Source: Afipia sp. Root123D2 (GTDB lineage Bacteria > Pseudomonadota > Alphaproteobacteria > Rhizobiales > Xanthobacteraceae). Taken from it: a stretch of 64,000 bases of DNA. A program made the position numbers and the translations under genes. The DNA is taken from contig NZ_LMDP01000004.1 in NCBI RefSeq assembly GCF_001425835.1, forward strand, positions 186,001 to 250,000, read 5' to 3'. The notes under the pieces are model-generated. The model made no database searches. It was not told the origin of the DNA and saw only the letters and a program-made list of their open reading frames with translations. Positions 47,129 through 55,123 of this stretch are shown here, one piece after another (the first letter of the stretch is position 1; every line of letters begins with the position of its first letter).

Positions 47129-47929
47129 ATGGATGATCGGGTTTCGGTTTCGATTTCGGATGGCGTCGCCGACGTGCGGCTGGTCCGTGCGGACAAGGTG
47201 AATGCTCTCGACGCGGCGATGTTCGAGGCGCTGGTCGACACTTCCGCGCGTCTCGCCACCGAAAAGGGTGTGCGCGCCGTGGTGTTGTCAGGTGAGGGCC
47301 GGGCGTTTTGCGCCGGTCTCGACATGGGGCGTTTCGCCGCAATGGGCGACAAGGGCGGCGCGGCGGGTCTGCGCGACCTCGCAGCGCGCACGCATGGTCT
47401 GGCCAATCATTCCCAGCAGGCGGTGTGGGGCTGGCGGCAGTTGCCGGTGCCGGTGATCGCCGCCGTTCATGGCGTTGCTTTCGGCGGCGGGTTCCAGCTC
47501 GCGCTCGGTGCCGACATGCGCTTTGTCGCGCCGGATGCGCGGATTTCGATCATGGAGATCAAATGGGGGCTGGTGCCTGACATGGCCGGAACGCCGATTC
47601 TCGCCAGCCTGGTGCGCGATGACATTTTGCGGGAACTGACTTTCACCGGGCGCATCTTCTCGGCGCAGGAAGCGCTGGGCTACGGTCTCGCGACGCAGAT
47701 CTGCGACGATCCGCGCACCGTGGCGCTGGCGGTGGCGCGCGAGATCGCCAACAAAAGTCCGGACGCGGTCCGCGCCTGCAAGCGGATGCTGAACAATCTG
47801 TCTGTCGATCCCGGTCCGGCGCTGCTGGCGGAATCAGTCGAGCAGATGAAGCTGATGGGATCGCCCAACCAGACGGAAGCCGTACGCGCCAATCTGGAAA
47901 AGCGCGCGCCGCGTTTTACGGATGTGTGA
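47129..47929 (+). CDS. Enoyl-CoA hydratase/isomerase (crotonase) family protein
   Basis: A 266-residue crotonase. The oxyanion-hole segments are GRAFCAGLDMGRF and HGVAFGGGFQLALGADMRF. The second catalytic Glu is kept (Glu143 in IMEIKWGLVPDMAGT), but the first, normally in GGGCELA, is Gln123. Asp151 is in the position used by dienoyl-CoA isomerases. Simple hydratase activity is therefore doubtful, and an isomerase-like role is possible. GGAGG lies upstream of ATG 47129. It is divergent from the 2,4-dienoyl-CoA-reductase-like SDR, suggesting an accessory step for unsaturated acyl-CoAs. Confidence 0.87.
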   Translation: MDDRVSVSISDGVADVRLVRADKVNALDAAMFEALVDTSARLATEKGVRAVVLSGEGRAFCAGLDMGRFAAMGDKGGAAGLRDLAARTHGLANHSQQAVWGWRQLPVPVIAAVHGVAFGGGFQLALGADMRFVAPDARISIMEIKWGLVPDMAGTPILASLVRDDILRELTFTGRIFSAQEALGYGLATQICDDPRTVALAVAREIANKSPDAVRACKRMLNNLSVDPGPALLAESVEQMKLMGSPNQTEAVRANLEKRAPRFTDV

Positions 47930-47977
47930 GTGCTGCGTTTTTCTGATGCACGATAGCGCTACTGGCGAAATTTTGTT

Positions 47978-48111
47978 CCTCACGATGAGGGGCGCGAAAG
48001 CGCCGTCTCGAACCATGAGGCCATGATCTATCGTCAGCGCGGCCTCATCCTTCCAGGCGCCGCCAAGCGTGAGATCGAGTGCGAGTCATTCTCTCTCCCG
48101 TAAAGGGGGAG
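47978..48111. repeat. Palindromic repeat units between crotonase and MarR genes
   Basis: Several dyads lie close together: GGCGC/GCGCC (47991-47995 / 48000-48004), ATGAGGCC/GGCCTCAT (48015-48022 / 48041-48048) and CTCTCCC/GGGGGAG (48093-48099 / 48105-48111). The phrase CTCGAACCATGAGGCC looks like the scattered intergenic repeats of Bradyrhizobiaceae. No gene and no clear T-run terminator is seen. Confidence 0.55.
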
Positions 48112-48121
48112 AAGTGACAGC

Positions 48122-48589
48122 TCAGTATGGTTCCGGACCTTCCGCAGTTTGAACCAGTTCAAGGCTCTTCTCGATCGTGGTCAGCGCGGCCGCGAATTGT
48201 TTGCGCTGGTCTGCCGTGAGGCACGACATGATGTCGCGATCCTTGCGCAACAAATGCGGCACCAGCTCGTCATAGAGCGCGCGGCCCTTGGCGGTGAAGC
48301 CGATGGCGAAGGCGCGGCCGTCGTTTTCGTGCGCGATGCGCGCGATCAGCTTCCGCTTCATCAGTGATGTGACCGCGCGGCTGATAGTCGACTTGTGGGT
48401 GCGGGTGCAATGCGAGATATATTGCGCGGTGCAGGGCGCGTCGCGGGCGCCGAGCGTCGCCAGCACCCGCCATTCGGGAACGTCGAGCCCGTAGCGTTCG
48501 CGGTACTCACTCGCCAGCGCCGCGCTGACCTCGGCGGCGAGCCGGTTGAGCCGGAACGGGGTGAAACGGAACAGGTCGAGACGGTCCAA
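48122..48589 (-). CDS. MarR family regulator, divergent from the homogentisate block
   Basis: A 155-residue winged-helix regulator: PEWRVLATLGARDAPCTAQYISHCTRTHKSTISRAVTSLMKRKLIARIAHENDGRAFAIGFTAKG. The only reasonable start is TTG 48589; no in-frame ATG or GTG lies near it. It is divergent from the FAD monooxygenase-hmgA run, with a 20-bp inverted repeat between them, so it probably represses that run and relieves it on binding an aromatic acid or homogentisate. Confidence 0.87.
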   Translation of the reverse strand: MDRLDLFRFTPFRLNRLAAEVSAALASEYRERYGLDVPEWRVLATLGARDAPCTAQYISHCTRTHKSTISRAVTSLMKRKLIARIAHENDGRAFAIGFTAKGRALYDELVPHLLRKDRDIMSCLTADQRKQFAAALTTIEKSLELVQTAEGPEPY

Positions 48590-48634
48590 AGGGTATCCAA
48601 AACGGGTTGACGACCAGAGGCCAGCGGCGTTTAG

Positions 48635-48654
48635 ATAGTTGCAAATGAAACTAT
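48635..48654. promoter_or_regulatory. 20-bp inverted repeat, probable MarR operator
   Basis: ATAGTT (48635-48640) and AACTAT (48649-48654) are perfect arms around GCAAATGA. The form resembles MarR operators of the AGTTGC...AACT kind. It lies 46 bp before the MarR TTG and 73 bp before the monooxygenase ATG. Confidence 0.7.
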
Positions 48655-48726
48655 ATCAGCCGCGCCCGGCGGGCAACCGCTTCGGGTGAAGGCGTCCCGG
48701 GAATCGACAAAGGAATGGGCTGTCAG

Positions 48727-50343
48727 ATGCCGCAGGTGCAGGCGCAGTTCAGCTATCGCCGCCATCCCGATCAGGATGTTCCGGGCAAGGAGCCCGCGCG
48801 TCATCCGGTGATCGTGGTCGGTGCAGGGCCGATCGGCCTGTCGCTGGCGATCGATCTCGCGCAGCGCGGACAGCGTGTCATCGTGCTCGACGATTCCGAC
48901 CGCATCGGTGACGGCTCGCGCGCGATCTGTTTCTCCAAGCGTTCGCTCGAAGTGTGGGATCGCCTCGGCGTCGGCGAGCGCATGGTGGAGAAGGGCGTGG
49001 TGTGGAAGGTCGGCAAGATCTTCCTTGGCGACGCCATGGTCTATCAGTTCGATCTTCTGCCAGAAGCCGGCCACAAGATGCCGGCCTTCATCAACCTGCA
49101 GCAGTATTACGCCGAAGCCTATCTGGTCGATCGCGTCCACGAATTGCCGGAGATCGACCTGCGCTGGCGTAACAAGGTCACCGGCGTGGCGCAGCACAAC
49201 GATCATGTTGTGCTGACCATCGAGACGCCGGACGGGCCTTATCGCGTCGCCGCTGAATTCGTGGTGGCGTGCGATGGCGCGCGCTCGGCGCTGCGTGGCC
49301 TGGTCGGCGCGGAATTTTCCGGCGAGATCTTCGAGGACCAGTTCCTGATCGCCGACGTCAAGATGACGGCGGAATTTCCGACCGAACGCTGGTTCTGGTT
49401 CGATCCGCCGTTTCATTCCGGCCAGTCGGCGTTACTGCATCGCCAGCCGGATGATGTCTGGCGCATCGATCTGCAACTGGGCCCTGACGCCGATCCAACG
49501 GTCGAGCGGCGGCCGGAGAATGTCCGGCCACGGATCGAGCGGATGCTCGGTCATAGCCAGTTCGATTTCGAATGGATCTCGATCTACAAGTTCCAATGCC
49601 GGCGGATGCAGCGCTTTCTGCATGAGCGTGTGATCTTTGCAGGTGACGCGGCTCATCAGGTGTCGCCGTTCGGCGCGCGGGGCGCCAATTCCGGTCTCGA
49701 GGACGGCGAGAATCTGGCGTGGAAACTCGATCTCGTTTTGCGCGGCGTCGCGCCGGGTTCGCTGCTGGAGAGTTACAACATCGAGCGCAGTGCGGCGGCG
49801 GACGAGAACATTCAGGCTTCGACGCGCTCGACCGATTTCATAGCGCCGCATTCACGACAGGAACGCCGGATGCGTCAGGTAGCGCTGCAGCTTGCGAAGG
49901 ATACCGATTTCGCCAAGCGGATGGTCAATGGCGGGCGGTTGTCGGTGCCGTCGGTTTATCGCACGCCGCTGTCGACCGCCGATTGCGATCAGTGGTCGGC
50001 TGGACCGCTGCCGGGTGCGCACATGACTGACGCACCGTTGCATGGCGGTGACGGATCGACGTTCCTGACCGAGCAATTCATGCGCGCCGGGCAGGGCTTT
50101 ACGGTGCTAGAGGCGGCCAACGGCGCGGCGCTCGACGTACCGGAAGGCGTCGGCAGCATCCGTGTTGGCGGGGGCTCGCCGCTGGCCGATGAAACGGGAC
50201 TGTTCGCCAAACGTTATGACATGACGCCAGGCGCGGCCTATCTGCTGCGGCCGGATGGTTACGTCGCCGCGCGCTTCAGGAAACCGGATCGTGCCGCGAT
50301 CGCAGCGGCAATCGCGCGGGCCAGCGGCCGGACTCAAGGTTAG
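48727..50343 (+). CDS. FAD-dependent aromatic-ring monooxygenase of the homogentisate cluster
   Basis: A 538-residue class A flavin monooxygenase (PheA/MhpA/TfdB type). The FAD site is VIVVGAGPIGLSLAIDLAQRG, the DG motif is VVACDGARSALR and the second FAD motif is VIFAGDAAHQVSPFGARGANSGLEDGENLAWKL. ATG 48727 is chosen because AAGGA sits at normal distance; ATG 48715 is too close to it. It is first in a tight run with DUF2783, a metallo-beta-lactamase-fold protein and hmgA. It may therefore make homogentisate from a monohydroxyphenylacetate (for example the 3-hydroxyphenylacetate 6-hydroxylase role) or hydroxylate a related acid. That substrate is inference from context. Confidence 0.88.
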   Translation: MPQVQAQFSYRRHPDQDVPGKEPARHPVIVVGAGPIGLSLAIDLAQRGQRVIVLDDSDRIGDGSRAICFSKRSLEVWDRLGVGERMVEKGVVWKVGKIFLGDAMVYQFDLLPEAGHKMPAFINLQQYYAEAYLVDRVHELPEIDLRWRNKVTGVAQHNDHVVLTIETPDGPYRVAAEFVVACDGARSALRGLVGAEFSGEIFEDQFLIADVKMTAEFPTERWFWFDPPFHSGQSALLHRQPDDVWRIDLQLGPDADPTVERRPENVRPRIERMLGHSQFDFEWISIYKFQCRRMQRFLHERVIFAGDAAHQVSPFGARGANSGLEDGENLAWKLDLVLRGVAPGSLLESYNIERSAAADENIQASTRSTDFIAPHSRQERRMRQVALQLAKDTDFAKRMVNGGRLSVPSVYRTPLSTADCDQWSAGPLPGAHMTDAPLHGGDGSTFLTEQFMRAGQGFTVLEAANGAALDVPEGVGSIRVGGGSPLADETGLFAKRYDMTPGAAYLLRPDGYVAARFRKPDRAAIAAAIARASGRTQG

Positions 50344-50346
50344 ACC

Positions 50347-50562
50347 ATGACACTCTCGACCACATCGAATTTCGCCGATCCCGATACGGCGTATCGCGCC
50401 CTCGTCGAGGCCCATCGCGGCCTGAACGACGAGGCCAGCGCCGCGCTCGACACCGCGCTGGTGCTGATCCTCGCCAACCATATCGGTGATATCGGGATTC
50501 TGCGCGAGGCCATTCAACTCGCGAAACGCCATCTTCCCGCCAATCAGACCACCGAAGGATAA
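50347..50562 (+). CDS. DUF2783 small protein
   Basis: A 71-residue acidic, helical protein (DPDTAYRALVEAHRGLNDEASAALDTALVLILANHIGD, then LREAIQLAKRHL) matching the DUF2783 family that accompanies this type of FAD monooxygenase. It starts 3 bp after the monooxygenase stop and ends 3 bp before the next gene, so it is translationally coupled to both. A role as small partner subunit of the monooxygenase is possible but unproven. Confidence 0.75.
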   Translation: MTLSTTSNFADPDTAYRALVEAHRGLNDEASAALDTALVLILANHIGDIGILREAIQLAKRHLPANQTTEG

Positions 50563-50565
50563 AGA

Positions 50566-51522
50566 ATGACCACCAAGGGCTTTGCATCGACCAGCGATCT
50601 TTCGGAAAAGAAGGTCACATTCTCGGAGATCGGTCCTGATCTCTATGCGATGACCGCGGAGGGCGACCCGAATTCCGGCATCATCGTCGGCGACGATGGC
50701 TGCATCGTATTCGACGCACAGGCGACACCCGCGATGGCGAAGGACGTCATCGCACGCACGCGAGCGGTCACCGACAAGCCGATCAAGTACGTGGTGTTGT
50801 CGCATTATCACGCGGTGCGCGTGCTGGGCGCATCGGCCTATCAGGCGGAGGGCATTATTGCCTCGCAGGAAACCCGTCGTCTGGTCGAGGAACGCGGCCA
50901 GCAGGACTGGGATTCCGAGTTCGGGCGCTTTCCGCGCCTGTTCCGCGACGCCGAAAGCATTCCCGGGCTGACCTGGCCGACATTGACGTTCGAGACCGAG
51001 ATGACGATCTATCTCGGCAAACGCGAGGTGCGGCTGATGCATCTCGGCGCCGGGCACACCTCGGGCGATATCGTCGCCTGGGTGCCGGACGCCGAAGTGA
51101 TGTTTTCGGGCGACCTGATCGAATATCACTCCGCCTGCTATTGCGGGGACGCGATGCTGCGCGAATGGCCGATCACGCTCAACGAAATCCGCGCTTTCAA
51201 CCCCAAGGCGATCGCGCCGGGGCGCGGCGATGCGCTGAAGGGCCTTTCGACCACGCGTGATGCCATTGCCATGACCCGTGATTTCGTCACCTCGCTCTAC
51301 GGCACGGCGGAAACCTCGGTGGCGCGGGGGCGGGGACTGAAAGAGACCATGGCAGCGACACGCGAGGTGATGGATCCGAAATTCTCGTCGTTCGCGATCT
51401 ATGAGCACTGCCTGCCGTTCAATGTGTCGCGCGCGTTCGACGAGGCGTCGGGCATCGACGATCCGGTGATCTGGACCGCCGAGCGCGACCGCGAGATGTG
51501 GGCAACCCTCCAGGGAGCATGA
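50566..51522 (+). CDS. Metallo-beta-lactamase-fold protein with altered metal motif
   Basis: A 318-residue MBL-fold hydrolase. The fold is clear ([53 protein letters not shown]), but the HxHxDH motif reads H80-Y-H82-A-V84-R85. The Asp and last His for the second metal site are thus replaced, while the first two His residues, the GH of GAGH and the Asp of SGD remain. A mononuclear site or a different reaction is likely. It lies between DUF2783 and hmgA with gaps of 3 and 2 bp, so it belongs to the homogentisate operon. Its reaction is unknown. Confidence 0.85.
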   Translation: MTTKGFASTSDLSEKKVTFSEIGPDLYAMTAEGDPNSGIIVGDDGCIVFDAQATPAMAKDVIARTRAVTDKPIKYVVLSHYHAVRVLGASAYQAEGIIASQETRRLVEERGQQDWDSEFGRFPRLFRDAESIPGLTWPTLTFETEMTIYLGKREVRLMHLGAGHTSGDIVAWVPDAEVMFSGDLIEYHSACYCGDAMLREWPITLNEIRAFNPKAIAPGRGDALKGLSTTRDAIAMTRDFVTSLYGTAETSVARGRGLKETMAATREVMDPKFSSFAIYEHCLPFNVSRAFDEASGIDDPVIWTAERDREMWATLQGA

Positions 51523-51524
51523 CC

Positions 51525-52871
51525 ATGAACATCAATTCGTCTCCGGATACGATGAATGCTGCTCGCGTCGGCATCACGCCCGGTTATATGTCGGGCTTCG
51601 GCAACAGCTTCGAGACCGAGGCGCTGCCCGGCGCGCTGCCCATCGGCCGTAACTCGCCGCAGCAATGCGCTTACGGGCTTTACGCCGAGCAACTCTCCGG
51701 CTCGCCCTTCACCGCGCCACGCGGCGCCAATGAGCGCTCGTGGCTCTATCGCATCCGCCCGTCGGTGCTGCATTCCGGTCACTTTACCAAGGCCGACATC
51801 GGGCTGTGGCGCACCGCGCCGTGCCTCGAACACGACATGCCGATCAGCCAGTTGCGCTGGGACCCGATGCCGATTCCATCTGGGCCGGTGACGTTCCTGG
51901 AAGGCATTCACACCATCACCACGGCGGGCGATGCCGCGACGCAGGCGGGCATGGCCGGGCACGTTTATCTCATCACTGCGTCGATGGTCGATCAGCATTT
52001 CTACAATGCCGATGGCGAGATGCTGTTCGTGCCGCAGCAGGGCTCGCTGCGCTTCGTCACCGAGTTCGGCGTCATCGATATCGGACCGCAGGAAATCGCG
52101 GTGATTCCGCGCGGCGTGAAATTCCGGCTGGAAGTGCCGGCCGGTCCCGCGCGCGGCTACATGTGCGAGAACTACGGTGGCGCGCTGACGCTGCCCGAGC
52201 GCGGACCGATCGGCGCCAACTGTCTGGCCAATTCACGCGATTTCCTGACGCCGGTCGCGGCCTATGAGGACAGGGACACGCCGACCGAACTGTTCGTCAA
52301 ATGGGGCGGGCAGTTGTATTCCACCAAACTCGGGCATTCGCCGATCGACGTGGTGGCGTGGCACGGCAACTACGCGCCGTACAAATACGATCTGCGGACA
52401 TTCTCGCCTGTCGGCGCGATTGCCTTCGATCATCCCGATCCGTCGATCTTCACGGTGCTGACATCGCCGTCAGAAACCGCGGGCACGGCGAACATCGATT
52501 TTGTGATCTTCCCCGAACGCTGGGCGGTGGCGGAAAACACCTTCCGCCCGCCGTGGTACCATATGAATATCATGTCCGAGTTCATGGGTCTGATCTGCGG
52601 CGTCTATGACGCGCGGCCGCAGGGTTTCACGCCCGGCGGCATTAGCCTGCACAATTGCATGCTGCCACACGGCCCGGACCGGCAGGCGTTCGATCATGCG
52701 AGCTTCGGCGAGCAGAAGCCGGTGAAGATGACCGGCTCGATGGCCTTCATGTTCGAGACGCGTTTTCCGCAGCGGGTGACCAAACACGGCGCGACCACGC
52801 CGGCGCTGCAGATCGACTACGCCGATTGCTGGAACGGGCTGGAGAAGCGGTTCGATCCGAACCGGCCCTGA
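51525..52871 (+). CDS. hmgA: Homogentisate 1,2-dioxygenase
   Basis: A 448-residue cupin-like non-haem iron dioxygenase that opens the ring of homogentisate to maleylacetoacetate. Iron ligands by alignment to the human enzyme are His346, Glu352 ([14 protein letters not shown]) and His382 (MLPHGPD). The spacings of 6 and 30 match the human His335/Glu341/His371 exactly. The N-terminus [19 protein letters not shown] is also diagnostic. GGGAG lies upstream of ATG 51525. It is last in the four-gene run. Its stop abuts the stop of the convergent Lrp gene (TGATCA). Maleylacetoacetate isomerase and fumarylacetoacetase are not in this window. Confidence 0.96.
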   Translation: MNINSSPDTMNAARVGITPGYMSGFGNSFETEALPGALPIGRNSPQQCAYGLYAEQLSGSPFTAPRGANERSWLYRIRPSVLHSGHFTKADIGLWRTAPCLEHDMPISQLRWDPMPIPSGPVTFLEGIHTITTAGDAATQAGMAGHVYLITASMVDQHFYNADGEMLFVPQQGSLRFVTEFGVIDIGPQEIAVIPRGVKFRLEVPAGPARGYMCENYGGALTLPERGPIGANCLANSRDFLTPVAAYEDRDTPTELFVKWGGQLYSTKLGHSPIDVVAWHGNYAPYKYDLRTFSPVGAIAFDHPDPSIFTVLTSPSETAGTANIDFVIFPERWAVAENTFRPPWYHMNIMSEFMGLICGVYDARPQGFTPGGISLHNCMLPHGPDRQAFDHASFGEQKPVKMTGSMAFMFETRFPQRVTKHGATTPALQIDYADCWNGLEKRFDPNRP

Positions 52872-53339
52872 TCACGCGCGCAGCGGCAGGCGGCGTGAGG
52901 TTTTCAGGCGATCGAGCACGATCGACGAGCGCACATGCGCAACGCTTTCGTGCGGCATCAGCACATTGTTGACGATGTCCGACAGGCTCTTCAGGTCGCG
53001 CAGCGCGATCTTGAGCAGGTAGTCCGCGTCGCCGGTCAGCGAATAAGCTTCCTGAATATCATCGACGCGGGTGACCAGATCGCGGAAGTGTTTCGCGTTG
53101 TCCGGCGAGTGAGTAGCGAGCGTGATGTGCACGAACGCGATCACGTTGAAGCCGAGCGCCTCGCCATCGAGATCGGCATGATAGCCCGCGATCACCTGTT
53201 CTTCCTCCAGCCGCATTCGCCGCCGCGAGCACTGGGAGGCGGACAGGCCGACTGCATCGGCGAGCTGCTGATTGGTCAGCCGTCCATCGTCCTGCAAGGC
53301 GGCGAGGATTTTGAGGTCGAAGCCATCCAGCGAAATCAT
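52872..53339 (-). CDS. Lrp/AsnC family regulator
   Basis: A 155-residue Lrp/AsnC regulator: LDGFDLKILAALQDDGRLTNQQLADAVGLSASQCSRRRMRLEEEQVIAGYHADLD (HTH), then a RAM ligand domain (VIAFVHITLATHS, EAYSLTGDADYLLKI). It is divergent from hpd and convergent with hmgA. Lrp-type proteins beside hpd in alphaproteobacteria usually sense an aromatic amino acid, so control of tyrosine/phenylalanine breakdown is likely. Confidence 0.93.
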   Translation of the reverse strand: MISLDGFDLKILAALQDDGRLTNQQLADAVGLSASQCSRRRMRLEEEQVIAGYHADLDGEALGFNVIAFVHITLATHSPDNAKHFRDLVTRVDDIQEAYSLTGDADYLLKIALRDLKSLSDIVNNVLMPHESVAHVRSSIVLDRLKTSRRLPLRA

Positions 53340-53356
53340 GCGAAAATCCCAATCTT

Positions 53357-53375
53357 TATGCGTAGATTATGCATA
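53357..53375. promoter_or_regulatory. Dyad in the Lrp/hpd divergent gap
   Basis: TATGC (53357-53361) and GCATA (53371-53375) form an interrupted dyad; ATGC also repeats directly. The 135-bp gap is markedly A/T-rich, with a second weak dyad further on (CACG..CGTG, about 53400-53416). These are candidate Lrp-type sites for divergent control of hpd and the regulator. Confidence 0.4.
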
Positions 53376-53474
53376 CAATTGTCTAAATCGGTTAATTTTG
53401 CACGATTTTTGCGTGAATTTCGGCGGACAATTCACAAATAAAGGATTCTCGCACCAGCCGTCAGGAGAGCCGCC

Positions 53475-54596
<1,122 letters not shown>

Positions 54597-54627
54597 GGGG
54601 AAGAGGATCGCGCTTCGCACTCTCGGA

Positions 54628-54822
54628 TCGTCATCACCGGGCTTGTGCCGGTGATCCACGCCTTTACGTCCTACGTGGTATGAGAAGACGTGGATGGCCG
54701 GGTCAAGCCCCGCCATCACGCATCATAATATGCAGCGACATGCGATACGCCCTCGCATCTCGGTCGTCATGGCCGGACGTGCCCACCTCAGCGGGATCAC
54801 CGGCACAAGGCTGGTGATGACA
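54628..54822. repeat. Composite inverted repeat of REP-like units
   Basis: GTCATCACCGG..GCCGGTGATCC at 54630-54657 has a near-exact inverted copy at 54794-54821. Between them, a unit with GACGTGGATGGCCGGG (from about 54687) is matched by an inverted relative around 54763-54789. The whole stretch is therefore an imperfect inverted repeat of about 195 bp built from two palindromic unit types. A decayed fragment (GGATGGATGACCGCGTCAA) follows at 54925-54943. It fills the gap after hpd. Confidence 0.7.
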
Positions 54823-54876
54823 ATAGAGCAAGTGGTCACAGCAAGAGAACAAAGGTAAGTTCAACTACGATGCATC

Positions 54877-54899
54877 ATGCGTGGGCCTGGCCCGCGCAT
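54877..54899. repeat. Long stem-loop in the hpd/pat intergenic region
   Basis: ATGCG-T-GGGCC and GGCCC-G-CGCAT (54877-54887 / 54889-54899) form an 11-bp stem with one wobble and a very short loop. There is a CATTTTC a few bases beyond. It could be a weak terminator after hpd or a remnant of another repeat. Confidence 0.4.
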
Positions 54900-54939
54900 T
54901 CATCATTTTCGTACGAAACTGATGGGATGGATGACCGCG

Positions 54940-55017
54940 TCAATGCGCAAAGTAGCGTGAGTACGCGATCACAATAATGACCATCGCGATGATGGTTGAA
55001 ATCGCTACTCGCCACAT
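54940..55017 (-). CDS. Possible 25-residue single-pass membrane protein
   Basis: ATG 55017 to TGA 54940 encodes MWRVAISTIIAMVIIVIAY followed by SRYFAH. This is one strongly hydrophobic segment flanked by Arg at both ends. GGAG lies nine bases before the ATG. It is on the same strand as the acetyltransferase fusion gene, 106 bp beyond its stop, inside a region otherwise made of repeats. Tiny single-helix proteins of this kind exist in bacteria, but chance cannot be excluded. Confidence 0.35.
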   Translation of the reverse strand: MWRVAISTIIAMVIIVIAYSRYFAH

Positions 55018-55123
55018 GATCGGCCGCTCCAGGGTCGGATATTCCGCAAGCTGTCATCTTAGTAGCCGGTGGGACGATGACCAAGGATTGATTGGGGCGG
55101 TTCGCCACATCGCAGAACTGTCG

